Below, one piece after another: positions 6,639-14,797 of a stretch of 43,796 bases of DNA. The number at the start of each line of letters is the position of its first letter. Positions within the stretch are counted from its first letter, which is position 1. Source of the stretch: JBQTHD01 sp052390275 (GTDB taxonomy: Bacteria; Actinomycetota; Acidimicrobiia; Acidimicrobiales; AC-14). The notes under the pieces were generated by a model. The model was not told where the DNA came from, searched no databases, and saw only the letters and a list, made by a program, of their open reading frames with translations. The stretch is taken from positions 1 to 43,796 of the forward strand of contig JBQTHD010000017.1 in the NCBI GenBank assembly GCA_052390275.1, written 5' to 3'. A program made the position numbers and the translations under genes.

Positions 6639-9326
6639 TCAGCCCTGGCCGTAGAACAGTCGCTCCACCACTCCTCGACAGCGCCGGGTGACCCGGCGGT
6701 AGGTGTCGCGCAACTCCGACGGCGTGGTCCCAAGCGACCGGGCCAGCGGGGCCATCTGGTCCGCTCTGGCCGGAAGCGCGTCGCCCGCTGAGCCCTTGAC
6801 CAAGAACCAGCGGTTCCGGGTCTGCTCGCAGAACCGGTAGGACTCGCAAAGCACGGCGGAGTCCTCGGGATCGAGCACGCCCGCCTCCTCCAAGCGGACC
6901 GCCGCCCTCGCGGTGGAGGGAGAGGGGATCCGATGGCGCAACTGGAGTAGCTGCAGGCAAAACTCGACGTCGGAGAGCGAGCCCCGCCCAAGTTTCAGAT
7001 GGAACGCAGGATCGTCGGACACCGGAATCCGTTCCCGCTCGATTCGGGCCTTCATTCGGCGGATCTCCCGCTCCTCCTCCGCCGTCAAACCCCGCCAGAC
7101 GAAGTCGTCGACCAACCCGGAGAACGCCTTCATCAGCCCGGGGTCGCCGGCGACAGGCCGGGCCCGGACCAGGGCCTGGCGCTCCCAGGTCTGGGCCCAC
7201 CGCTGGTAGTAGGTGCGGTATCCCTCCAAGCTGCGGGCCAACGGGCCGTCCTTGCCCTCCGGCCGCAGATTCAGGTCGACCCGGTAGAGCGATCCCGCCG
7301 GGGTGTCTCCCCCAAGGAACCGCATCAATGCCTCGGTGTCGCGCTCGGCCCGGAGGGCCTCCTTGGCTGAATTCCCGCCGTGGACCACCAACAGGTCAAG
7401 GTCGCTGGCATAGGAAAGCTCACTGCCCCCCAGTCGTCCCAGGCCGATCACCGCCAGAGGAACGGCCGGTTCGATCGACTCCAAAGCCGCGTTTAGGCAG
7501 GCCTCGGCCAATTGCGTCAACTGATCCCCCACCGCCACCACCCCCCCAGGGAATCGCCCCAGAACGTCGGCGGAGGCAATTCGCAGTTCCTGGCGCCGTT
7601 TGAACCGCATCAGCGCAGGTTGACGTCCATCCGGATCCTCCCGCCAGGCCAGGGGCGCCAGGGCCGCGCGGGCCATCTCCGCAGCCGAGACCACCCCTGT
7701 GGCGTCGTCGGATGCCAGGGCACCGATGAAATCGGGATTCCGCCCGATCCACTCGCCCAGGCGGCGGCTGGTGCCCAGCAGGCAACACAGGGCCCGGGCC
7801 GCTTCGGGAGAGTCGCGCAGTATCATCGAGAGATCCCGGGCCTCGTGCTCACCGGAGGCCAGGACCCGCAGGGACAGTAGGCCCAGGTCCGGGTCGGGCG
7901 ACTCGCTCAACCAACTCATCACCAGTGGAAGCGTCTGGCGCATCAGCCGGGACCGTCGGGTGAACCCGGCCGTCAGTTCGGCGAAGGCGGCTCGGATCCG
8001 CCGTGCGTCGGTGAACCCGAAGGCCACCAGGCGGGCCTCGATGGCAGCGTCGGACATCTGTCCAGGCTGGGTCGATCCGACGAGAGCGTCGAGCAATGGG
8101 CGGAAGAACAGATGTTGGTGGATGCTGCGGACCGCCGCTCGGTTGCGACCCACATCGGCCAGGAACAACTCGCCCGCCGTCCCAGCCGGACTGTCCCGGT
8201 AACCGGTCGTGCGGGCCAGGCGCTCAACCGCCTCCGCCCGGGTGGGCAGGGTGTGAACCTGCTGTTCGTGAACCAGTTGCAGCCGGTGCTCGACGGTTCG
8301 CAGCAGGCGGTACGCCGCCTCCAGGGCGACGGCGTCGGCCGAATCGACGTAACCGGCCCGCTCCATCTCCGCCAAGGTGGCAAGGGTGGCGGCCGACCGC
8401 AGCGCCGGGTCCGCGGGGCCGTGGACCATCTGAAGAAGCTGGATGGAGAACTCGATGTCTCGAATCCCGCCCCGGCCTCGCTTGATCTCCCGCTCGCTCA
8501 ATCCCTTGCGGGCCAGTTCGCTCTCGGCCCGGGACTTCATGGCCCGCACCGCGCGCAGGTCATCGGGCCCGAAGCTCCTGCCCCACAGGCGGTTGGATGC
8601 GGATCGGGCAAAAGCGCTGCCCAGGGCCTCGTCCCCGGCCAAAGGCCGGGCCTTGATCAGAGCCTGAAACTCCCAGGTCTGGGCCCAGCGGTCCCAATAG
8701 ACCTCGAATGCGGCCAGGCTTCGGATCAGTGGGCCGTCGCGTCCTTCGGGCCGCAGGTCCACGTCCACCCGGTAGCAACGGCGCACGACTTCAAGCACCG
8801 CCCGGGCGCCGGCGGTATCGGAGCCGACAAACATGACATCGATGTCACTGGAGTAGTTGAGTTCGCCTGCACCCAACTTCCCCATACCGATGATCGCCAT
8901 GTCCCCCACCCCGCACAGCCGGCACGCGGCCTGTATCACCGACGTGGCCAGGTCCGCCAGGCCCCGACCCACCTCCTCCAGGCTGACCTGGGCCGTGAGG
9001 TCGCGAGCCGCGATCCGCAGCAGTTCCAACCGCATCTTGCGGACAAGCTCCCGGGTCTCCGCTGTCGCCTGATCAGGCCCGGCTGGCCGATCGGAATGGA
9101 TCAGGACCTGGCGGGCGGCCGGATCGGCCACAATGAGTTCCCCGAGCGACCGGCTGGCGGCCGTCACCCCCACCACCGCCCGGGCGACGCCGGGGGCCGA
9201 AGCCAGACCCGCTACGAAGCCGGGGTCAACCTCGCCCAGGCGGGCCAGCGCGGCCCGCACCACCGCAGGAGCGGCGCTCGCGACCACCTCGCGTTCGAGG
9301 TCCGGATGGAGACGGGAGGCCGTCAC
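6639..9326 (-). CDS. glnE: Bifunctional glutamine synthetase adenylyltransferase/deadenylylase
   Basis: 895 residues, close to the usual GlnE length. It adds or removes AMP on glutamine synthetase, controlling nitrogen assimilation. The tandem architecture is visible: an N-terminal nucleotidyltransferase half with GMGKLGAGELNYSSDIDVMF and a C-terminal half with GLGRLGGSELSYASDLDLL, each followed by an RVD(L)LRPEG(K/R)DGPL strand and a YxRWAQTWExQAL helix. The G-G-x-L-x-Y-x-S-D-x-D pattern is the catalytic aspartate pair of the pol-beta-like fold. Start is GTG at 9324-9326, with no recognisable Shine-Dalgarno. glnA, the common neighbour, is not in the window. Confidence 0.97.
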   Translation of the reverse strand: MTASRLHPDLEREVVASAAPAVVRAALARLGEVDPGFVAGLASAPGVARAVVGVTAASRSLGELIVADPAARQVLIHSDRPAGPDQATAETRELVRKMRLELLRIAARDLTAQVSLEEVGRGLADLATSVIQAACRLCGVGDMAIIGMGKLGAGELNYSSDIDVMFVGSDTAGARAVLEVVRRCYRVDVDLRPEGRDGPLIRSLAAFEVYWDRWAQTWEFQALIKARPLAGDEALGSAFARSASNRLWGRSFGPDDLRAVRAMKSRAESELARKGLSEREIKRGRGGIRDIEFSIQLLQMVHGPADPALRSAATLATLAEMERAGYVDSADAVALEAAYRLLRTVEHRLQLVHEQQVHTLPTRAEAVERLARTTGYRDSPAGTAGELFLADVGRNRAAVRSIHQHLFFRPLLDALVGSTQPGQMSDAAIEARLVAFGFTDARRIRAAFAELTAGFTRRSRLMRQTLPLVMSWLSESPDPDLGLLSLRVLASGEHEARDLSMILRDSPEAARALCCLLGTSRRLGEWIGRNPDFIGALASDDATGVVSAAEMARAALAPLAWREDPDGRQPALMRFKRRQELRIASADVLGRFPGGVVAVGDQLTQLAEACLNAALESIEPAVPLAVIGLGRLGGSELSYASDLDLLVVHGGNSAKEALRAERDTEALMRFLGGDTPAGSLYRVDLNLRPEGKDGPLARSLEGYRTYYQRWAQTWERQALVRARPVAGDPGLMKAFSGLVDDFVWRGLTAEEEREIRRMKARIERERIPVSDDPAFHLKLGRGSLSDVEFCLQLLQLRHRIPSPSTARAAVRLEEAGVLDPEDSAVLCESYRFCEQTRNRWFLVKGSAGDALPARADQMAPLARSLGTTPSELRDTYRRVTRRCRGVVERLFYGQG

Positions 9327-9452
9327 TCCCTGAGTCGATCACGAACCAACCCGTCCGGGTCGAGCAGCCGATCACTCAATTCCTCGACGGCCAGCGGGAT
9401 CCCTGAAGGCTGACTATTCCCCACGTACAAAGTCGGTCTCGAAGGAGAGTGG

Positions 9453-9704
9453 TCAACGGCGGTTCTTGTCATAGATGCCGATGAGGATGATGGTGAAGGC
9501 CAGCAGTCGGACGGCGTAGAGCCCGACCCGCTTCTCGGCGTTGGGGTCGGTGAGGCCCAGCGCCACGCTGTTGACGGCGAGGATGAGGAAGGCAGCCGAG
9601 AAGAGGGCGAAGAAGCGGTCTCCCGTGCGCCGGGCGAACTTGCGGAAAGCCAGCGCCGACACCAGGAAAAGGCCGGCGAGAAGTCCCGACAGCAGCGTCC
9701 TCAT
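9453..9704 (-). CDS. Small membrane protein, DUF5985-like (second of pair)
   Basis: 83 residues with three predicted membrane helices (LLSGLLAGLFLVSAL, FFALFSAAFLILAVNSVAL, YAVRLLAFTIILIGIYD) and basic loops. The pattern resembles the DUF5985 small membrane proteins that occur as adjacent pairs; that name is from memory of the family shape. Its ATG overlaps the stop of the upstream paralogue as ATGA, so the two are coupled and probably form a complex. Function unknown. Confidence 0.72.
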   Translation of the reverse strand: MRTLLSGLLAGLFLVSALAFRKFARRTGDRFFALFSAAFLILAVNSVALGLTDPNAEKRVGLYAVRLLAFTIILIGIYDKNRR

Positions 9705-9958
9705 TCGCTGTCCTCCACCAGGCCGTAGACCAGGCAGGCCATTCCGACCACGGCCGGGACGAGGCGCACCGTCGACAGGTTCACGTCAGGGATCACCAGT
9801 TGGTCGACAACCAGCAGGAGGTTGTTGGCAGCCAGGCCGACGAAAGCCAGAGAACTCCAAAGCAACAGTCGCGATCGCGAGCGCCGGTAGCCGCGGACGA
9901 GCAGTACGGCGCAGAGCAGGCTGGCGACCGAGCAGAGGAGGTACACCGACGGCGCCAT
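9701..9958 (-). CDS. Small membrane protein, DUF5985-like (first of pair)
   Basis: 85 residues, three predicted helices (VYLLCSVASLLCAVLLV, LLLWSSLAFVGLAANNLLLVV, VRLVPAVVGMACLVYGLV). The helix-loop layout mirrors the downstream 83-residue protein, including an FVGLAANN/FLILAVNS segment, which suggests ancient duplication. The ATG at 9956-9958 shares one base with the stop of the upstream regulator (TGATG), so all three genes are translationally coupled. The downstream stop overlaps the next start by ATGA. Function unknown; the paired arrangement suggests a hetero-oligomeric membrane module. Confidence 0.72.
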   Translation of the reverse strand: MAPSVYLLCSVASLLCAVLLVRGYRRSRSRLLLWSSLAFVGLAANNLLLVVDQLVIPDVNLSTVRLVPAVVGMACLVYGLVEDSE

Positions 9959-10377
9959 CAGTCCCCTTCCTCCTTGCTGGAACGGATACGAAAGGCGTCG
10001 GCGAAATCCCGGATGGCGTCGCTGGGCTTGGACAGCAGGATGCTCATGATTCGCAGACGGTAGGTGTCGTAGATGGTGGCCAGCTGATCGGCAGCCTGAC
10101 GATCCTTTCCGTCGGCGGGAGCGAACTCGTACTCGGCTCCCTGGACGCGGACCAAACGGGCCCGGACCAGGGCGTCCAGAAGCGCAGCCGCGTGGTCCTC
10201 GGCGAGAACGAACTGGCGGGCCACCTCGCGGGCAGTCCATCGTCGCGGGTTGCGGACCAGCAGTACGAGGGCCTCCACCTCCGATACCGAGGTCAATGAC
10301 CGGTCCAGCAGCCGCCGGACCTGGTCCGGTATGGGATCGGCTTCGGCGTGGGATCGCCGGGGCGGAGTCATCCCCAA
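9958..10377 (-). CDS. Winged-helix-like putative regulator upstream of paired membrane proteins
   Basis: 139 residues, soluble. Residues 30-90 read as a small winged-helix fold: SVSEVEALVLLVRNP, then WTAREVARQFVLAEDHAAALLDALVRARLV as the helix-turn-helix with a following wing strand (YEFAP). The rest is helical (ADQLATIYDTYRLRIMSILLSKP). No ligand-binding domain is evident. Being first in an overlapping three-gene operon, it probably controls the two membrane proteins. The regulator call is inference from fold pattern; DNA binding is not proven by sequence. Confidence 0.62.
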   Translation of the reverse strand: MGMTPPRRSHAEADPIPDQVRRLLDRSLTSVSEVEALVLLVRNPRRWTAREVARQFVLAEDHAAALLDALVRARLVRVQGAEYEFAPADGKDRQAADQLATIYDTYRLRIMSILLSKPSDAIRDFADAFRIRSSKEEGD

Positions 10378-10615
10378 GGACCCATCAGCGTCTCAGCCGA
10401 GGCACCGCGGTGGGCCAGGCATGCCCCGACAAGGTAGACGACGGTTGCCGTTGCGTTTAGCCGGATGTGAAGGCCTCCCTCCTGAGGTCGCTGGGGTCGA
10501 CTGGATCCATTCACTGACTCAGCCGGCAATCTGCCCGCTGACACAGGCGCTGGCTGGCGGGCGACTCGGATGCGTGTACGCCGGCCCTACGACCTGTTTA
10601 CCCGACGGCGAAATC

Positions 10616-11536
10616 TCACAGCAGCGCCGCCAGGTCTTCCCGTTCCACCACCGTTGCGCCATCGGGGCGGCCCAAGGATCGGTTGATCTCCACCTGGACC
10701 CGGGTGCATACGCGGGCCAGGTCCTCCTCCGCCTGGTCCTGCTCCGAACGCCTTCCGGGCCCGGCGGAGGCCGGAGCCAAGCCCGGTCCGAACGCATGGC
10801 GGTGCCGGCTCAGCGCCTCCCCCAGCCGGTCCTGGGCCCGATAGAAGCCCCACAGGGATCCGAAGTCGACGTCGTCGGCCATGGGCCAATGCGAGGCCTC
10901 CTCCTGAAGGGCTCCCCTGGAAGCCCCTTCGAGACGGGGATCGGTCGTAGCAAGGACAACCTCCAGGGTTCGTTCGATCAGCCGGGTGGGAGCGGCACAA
11001 GCTCGGTCGGTCTCAGCCCCGCGGAGATGTCCGTGGTCGTCGGCAAAGGCCACCACGCCCGCTGCGGTCAGAGGGGCCGGCGGCCCGAACCGATTCAACA
11101 GGTCGACGGCCACGGAGAACACACCCCGGCTCGCTTTGAACAACGACGCCACCCCGGAGGGGAGGTGGCCCTGGACCCGGTAGGGACGCTCGGCCCGCAG
11201 GAACAGCAGCAGAGGGAGGCTGAGGCCCAGGTTGGCGACGTCGAACATCCAGCGGGTAGTTCCTGGCGTCACCGGGCTGCGGGTCCGGTAGTTCTCTCCC
11301 AGCCATGCGAAGCCGGCCAGCACCTCGGCCAGGTCCTGGCGGAGAGCTTCATACGCCGGCTGGTTGATCAGGGCTCCCTGGCGCGACGGAGTGTCCCGGT
11401 AGGGGCTGGGGACCGCCTTCATCGGAATCCCGGCCTTGTGGATCTGGCGCCTGGCCCGCTTGGGGGCGGCGTCCTCCAGCAGCAGCCGCCCGGTCGAGTC
11501 GGTGTGATCCCGGATCAAGAGGTCGGCCAGAACCAC
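10616..11536 (-). CDS. Unknown protein downstream of coaE
   Basis: 306 residues from the GTG at 11534-11536, five bases after the coaE stop; an earlier start at 11590 would overlap coaE by 49 nt and is less likely. I do not recognise the family. One moderately hydrophobic stretch (VANLGLSLPLLLFLRAE, near residue 110) is too short and isolated to call a membrane anchor. An early motif VLADLLIRDHTDSTGRLLL and a Lys/Arg-rich segment (APKRARRQIHKAG) follow. The C-terminal third is helical and charged (EEDLARVCTRVQVEIN). Placement after Dabb and coaE with minimal spacing indicates one operon. No function proposed. Confidence 0.65.
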   Translation of the reverse strand: MVLADLLIRDHTDSTGRLLLEDAAPKRARRQIHKAGIPMKAVPSPYRDTPSRQGALINQPAYEALRQDLAEVLAGFAWLGENYRTRSPVTPGTTRWMFDVANLGLSLPLLLFLRAERPYRVQGHLPSGVASLFKASRGVFSVAVDLLNRFGPPAPLTAAGVVAFADDHGHLRGAETDRACAAPTRLIERTLEVVLATTDPRLEGASRGALQEEASHWPMADDVDFGSLWGFYRAQDRLGEALSRHRHAFGPGLAPASAGPGRRSEQDQAEEDLARVCTRVQVEINRSLGRPDGATVVEREDLAALL

Positions 11537-11541
11537 GCTGT

Positions 11542-12135
11542 TCAGGTGACCGCTCCCGTTGCCGGCGAAGCTCCGGCCAGGCGATCCCACTGAGCCTCGA
11601 TCTGAAGATGAAGCTGCTCGGGAGTCCCGTCGTTGACGATGACCACATCGGCGGCCGCCCGCCGCTCGGCCCGGGACGCCTGGGCCGCCATCCGGGCAAG
11701 AGCATCGGAGCGGCTCATCCCGCGCCCATCAACCAACCGGTTCAGCGCCAGAGCCTCAGGGCAGTCGATCACCCACACCGAGTCGAGCGGGTACGGGCTG
11801 GGCGACTCCACCAGCAGGGGGATCACCAGTACCGCCGGCGGGTCCTTGTCCCTGCGTCGGTCCAGCCAACCCAGAATCTCAGCCCGAACCGCCGGGTGGA
11901 CGATGGCGTTGAGGTCGGCCATCGCGGCCCGGTCGGCAAAGACGAGCGCGGCCAACCTCGATCGATCCACGGTGGCAAACCGCTCCAGCACCCGGTCATG
12001 CGCCGCTCCCCCCGGAGCAATCACCCGATGGGCCACATCGTCGGCGTCGATGACATCCGCGCCCAACGCCGCCAGGGTCGCCGCCGCGGTCGACTTCCCC
12101 GAACCGATCCCTCCGGTCAGACCGACGACGGTCAT
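11542..12135 (-). CDS. coaE: Dephospho-CoA kinase
   Basis: 197 residues, standard CoaE length; catalyses the last step of coenzyme A synthesis, phosphorylating the 3'-OH of dephospho-CoA with ATP. Visible: P-loop GLTGGIGSGKST at residues 5-16, the DADDVAHRV motif that positions substrate, the lid region (RLVDGRGMSRSDALARMAAQ) and VIVNDGT near the end, all conserved in CoaE. The ATG at 12133-12135 shares a base with the stop of the Dabb gene (TGATG); a TTG one codon earlier is possible but unnecessary. In mycobacteria coaE sits beside rpsA; here it is about 14 kb away, with the Tad locus between. Confidence 0.96.
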   Translation of the reverse strand: MTVVGLTGGIGSGKSTAAATLAALGADVIDADDVAHRVIAPGGAAHDRVLERFATVDRSRLAALVFADRAAMADLNAIVHPAVRAEILGWLDRRRDKDPPAVLVIPLLVESPSPYPLDSVWVIDCPEALALNRLVDGRGMSRSDALARMAAQASRAERRAAADVVIVNDGTPEQLHLQIEAQWDRLAGASPATGAVT

Positions 12136-12437
12136 CAACCGGGGGGAAACTCGAACTGCACCGCACGCCGGGAGGCCACCAGCGGCGTCAATTGCTGGGC
12201 GATGAAGGCCAGATGCATCGGGTGCTCGGCGTAGGTCACAAAGCCAGCCAGATCATCGAACTCCGCCACCAGGGCAAAGCGGGAGTTACCGGCTCGTGCC
12301 CCCACGTCGGGACCGAAACGGTACGAACGGATCGAATCAACCTTTGCCGCCAGCAACTCCAGGCCTGCCGCCAGTTGGTCGACCTGGCCCTCGGTCACCT
12401 CCGGCTTGAAGTCGAACACCACCACGTGACACAGCAC
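12135..12437 (-). CDS. Stress-responsive A/B-barrel (Dabb) domain protein
   Basis: 100 residues, from GTG at 12435-12437. The sequence starts HVVVFDFKPEVTEGQV, has SYRFGPDVG and FALVAEFDDLAGFVTYAEHPMHLAF, and ends with a strand (AVQFEFPPG): a complete dimeric alpha/beta-barrel (Dabb) domain of ferredoxin-like fold. The domain occurs in small stress proteins and some polyketide-tailoring enzymes; the substrate is unknown. A start at 12524 adds 29 residues with no family match. The GTG start is supported by a TAGGGT hexamer exactly 8 nt upstream, compatible with leaderless transcription. It overlaps coaE by one base. Confidence 0.8.
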   Translation of the reverse strand: MLCHVVVFDFKPEVTEGQVDQLAAGLELLAAKVDSIRSYRFGPDVGARAGNSRFALVAEFDDLAGFVTYAEHPMHLAFIAQQLTPLVASRRAVQFEFPPG

Positions 12438-12445
12438 CGCGGTTG

Positions 12446-12451
12446 ACCCTA
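12446..12451 (-). promoter_or_regulatory. Putative -10 element (leaderless) of the Dabb-coaE operon
   Basis: On the minus strand, TAGGGT fits TAnnnT and is followed by 8 nt and then the GTG start of the Dabb gene. This is the spacing expected when transcription starts at or next to the start codon. No clear -35 box and no Shine-Dalgarno are seen. Confidence 0.45.
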
Positions 12452-12643
12452 TCGAGTGAATCTGTAGGTGGAAGCCTTCGAGCCGGCCCGGCCTGCTGAG
12501 GCAGGCTCGGTCTGCTGAGGCCAACCTCCAACTTCTGGGGTCAAGTTCGCCCGCCCGTCAACCGACAAGCCAAGGACGGGTGCCGGCTCTCGGTGGCAGC
12601 GCCCGACCTACGGCCAATCACCGAGGAGCCGGAGGATGATCAC

Positions 12644-13570
12644 ATGATCGTTGGACCGCTATCTGCCATCGTTGCCAAATGGGCCGGGCTGGGTGCCCTG
12701 GCCAAGACGGCCACTGCCACGGCCACCGCCGCCACCACCCTCGTCGTCGGTGGGGTTGCCGGAGTCATACCCGGCTCGGCCGCACCGGTGGACACCGAGC
12801 GCCGAACCAACGCCGCCGTGACGGTGTCGGTCGTGAACCCGACTCCCACATCCCCGCCCAGCGTCCCCACCCCCTTCCCGACCAGGTCCGAGATCTCGGT
12901 TGAAACCGAGTCGGCGGCCGACTCGAACCGGGCACGGCCCCGGCCGACGACTCCCACCCCCTCCCCCGCATCTCAGATCCCGGACCTTGCCGGGCTTCCG
13001 ACGGATGTGCCCAAGTGCGTGACCGACCTGGTGAAGGCGCACGCCGGGGTCGACCACTCTCAATTGGCCAACAAGATCCCGGACTGCATTGAGTCGGTGC
13101 TGGCCAGCCGGCCCGAGATTCCGGCGGAAATCACCGACTGCGTCCGAGCCGTGCTGTCCCTGACGGCGTCAGCCGGAGGCGCAACCATCTCTCCCGAAGT
13201 GGCGGCCCGTGAACTGGGAGCCTGTTCACCGGTCGACACCTCGGCCTGCATGACCAGCGCTCTGGCCCTGGCCCGGACGGCGGCTGAGGCTGGCCCGGCC
13301 GGAGCCGCATTTGGTGGTCGGGGATTTCCGGTGCGAGCCGGCGCTTCGGGGCGGCCCGGGCCGGCTTCGATTCCGGACGTCAGCGCCCTGGTCGGCAATT
13401 GCGTTCCCTTCGACCTGGGAGCCTGTCTGACCTCGGCTCTGGGGGTGCTGCCCACCTCCTCGACAACCGGAATCGGTCGGCCCGACCTGTCATCCTGCCT
13501 TCCGTCCGGGGTGATCCCCGGCCTGCCCGGCGGCATCCCCGGCCTGCCCTTCCCGGTCGGCGGTCGCTGA
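12644..13570 (+). CDS. Secreted Cys-rich protein of unknown function
   Basis: 308 residues from ATG at 12644, which has GGAGG 8 nt upstream; an earlier ATG at 12593 lacks this. The N-terminus (IVGPLSAIVAKWAGLGALAK then Ala/Thr-rich ATTLVVGGVAGVIPGSAAP) looks like a signal or signal-anchor with an Ala-x-Ala-type site. Residues about 55-115 are a Pro/Thr/Ser-rich linker typical of exported proteins. The C-terminal part has eight cysteines, an even number suited to disulfides. Two matching units (ACSPVDTSACMTSAL and NCVPFDLGACLTSAL) indicate an internal duplication. No catalytic motif is recognised. The VKOR-like protein at 5063-5731 could belong to the same oxidative-folding machinery, but that link is inference. 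Confidence 0.72.
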   Translation: MIVGPLSAIVAKWAGLGALAKTATATATAATTLVVGGVAGVIPGSAAPVDTERRTNAAVTVSVVNPTPTSPPSVPTPFPTRSEISVETESAADSNRARPRPTTPTPSPASQIPDLAGLPTDVPKCVTDLVKAHAGVDHSQLANKIPDCIESVLASRPEIPAEITDCVRAVLSLTASAGGATISPEVAARELGACSPVDTSACMTSALALARTAAEAGPAGAAFGGRGFPVRAGASGRPGPASIPDVSALVGNCVPFDLGACLTSALGVLPTSSTTGIGRPDLSSCLPSGVIPGLPGGIPGLPFPVGGR

Positions 13571-13575
13571 CCTAA

Positions 13576-13606
13576 CGACTACCGCCGGCGCTTTCGGCGG
13601 TGGTCG
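13576..13606 (+). terminator. Stem-loop downstream of the secreted-protein gene
   Basis: CGACTACCGCCG and CGGCGGTGGTCG form a 12-bp stem (one G-T pair) with a 7-nt loop, six bases past the stop codon. No T-run follows. Position supports transcription termination. Confidence 0.55.
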
Positions 13607-13682
13607 TACGGTCAACAGATTCCCGCCCTCCGGCTGCTGGCCAGGCCGTCGTCGAGCCACCAGCACCCCTGTGACCTGAAGT

Positions 13683-13717
13683 GCCCCTCCCCCCAGCCAT
13701 CGGCCGAGGGGAGGGGC
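13683..13717. terminator. GC-rich hairpin between convergent genes
   Basis: GCCCCTCCCC (13683-13692) pairs perfectly with GGGGAGGGGC (13708-13717) around a 15-nt loop. It lies 40 bp before the stop of the convergent alpha/beta-hydrolase gene and probably ends transcription from one or both sides. Confidence 0.5.
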
Positions 13718-13756
13718 CCTTCCGCGCGCCGCACCCTCGTCCTCGGCCCTATCCGC

Positions 13757-14602
13757 TCAGGACTCCCACTGGGGAAGGTCGGCCACCATCTGTCCAATCA
13801 GCGAGACCCAATGGCCGGCGGAGGCAAGAGTCTCGACCTCGTCGTGCTCGGCCAGGATGAGGGTGTCGGCCAGTGTGCGCGCCACGGCCACCGGGTGGCG
13901 GGGTCCGGGACAGGCCAGAACCAGGGCGGGCATGACCAAAGAGGCGATCTGGGTGCGCGGCGGGAGATCGGAGGCGGTCGCTCCCTTCAACACCGCCGCC
14001 AACACCCGGGGGTCGGACCCGGGGCGGGAGGCATTGACGAGGTCGGCGTAGGGATCCAGGGCAATCCGGGCCGCGGCTGGCGCCCCGGACCCGTCCGCCG
14101 TCCTCCCACCAGGCTCGGCCGAGTTCTGCACTGGTTCGGTTCGGCTCCCCGCCGGCGAAGGCTGTTGGCCGTTCGGCCGATGGGAATCCCCAGATCCGAG
14201 GAGAGCCGCCGCCCGCTGGGACACCTCCGTCGCCATCTCCCCCAGGCGCTTGGCCTCGCCAGCCCGCTCTTCCCAGGCCGGAGGGGGCAGGGCCAAAACC
14301 AGTCCCTGCACCCGGCGAGGAGCGGCGAGGGCGGCGTACAAAGCCACCGCCGCCCCCATGCCTATCCCGCCGGCCACAAACGGCCCGCCGCCCGAGGCCC
14401 AGAGCATGTCGTCGACCATGGCTGACCATCGGTAGGCCCGTTCCTCGTGAGGAGCGTCCGCCTGGCCGTGGCCGCGGGTGTCGTAGCAGATCACCCGAAC
14501 CGAGTCGGTGATCTCCGCCCAGTCGAAGAGTCCCTGGCGGCGCTCGTCGGCCACCGAGCTCAACAGGCCGTGGGCCCAGAGGAGTTGAGGGCGACTCACC
14601 AC
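13757..14602 (-). CDS. Alpha/beta-hydrolase-fold protein lacking the nucleophile serine
   Basis: 281 residues. Fold markers are clear: LLWAHGLLSS (oxyanion-type HG), VICYDTRGHGQAD (strand 4 and RGxG), the nucleophile elbow, PALVLACPGPRHP, and a late histidine in SAGHWV. The elbow, normally G-x-S-x-G, reads G79-I-G-M-G83, so glycine replaces the catalytic serine. The protein may be non-hydrolytic, for example a binding or cofactor-free lyase-type member, or use another residue. The GTG start puts the HG motif only 10 residues from the N-terminus, so the first strand is very short and the true start could be upstream. Residues 130-170 form a Ser/Pro-rich insertion in the cap region. Confidence 0.75.
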   Translation of the reverse strand: MVSRPQLLWAHGLLSSVADERRQGLFDWAEITDSVRVICYDTRGHGQADAPHEERAYRWSAMVDDMLWASGGGPFVAGGIGMGAAVALYAALAAPRRVQGLVLALPPPAWEERAGEAKRLGEMATEVSQRAAALLGSGDSHRPNGQQPSPAGSRTEPVQNSAEPGGRTADGSGAPAAARIALDPYADLVNASRPGSDPRVLAAVLKGATASDLPPRTQIASLVMPALVLACPGPRHPVAVARTLADTLILAEHDEVETLASAGHWVSLIGQMVADLPQWES

Positions 14603-14797
14603 TTCTCATGGTTATTGCCCAACCCCGCCGGCGCAATAGTGGCGTCGAACACCTACCCCGCGATGCTGTTGAAGCGCCAGGGTCCGGGACCCGTGAGATT
14701 CCGGCCCCGGACCCGTTGGATCAAGCTTGATCAGATCTCGCCTGGCGGACCGGGGCCCATCGAACCGAAGCCCATCGAACCGGCTATCGGACCGGGG

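Noticed and set aside
10250..11593. 447-codon plus-strand open frame
   Set aside because: Antisense to the unknown gene downstream of coaE and the winged-helix gene; composition of a shadow frame.
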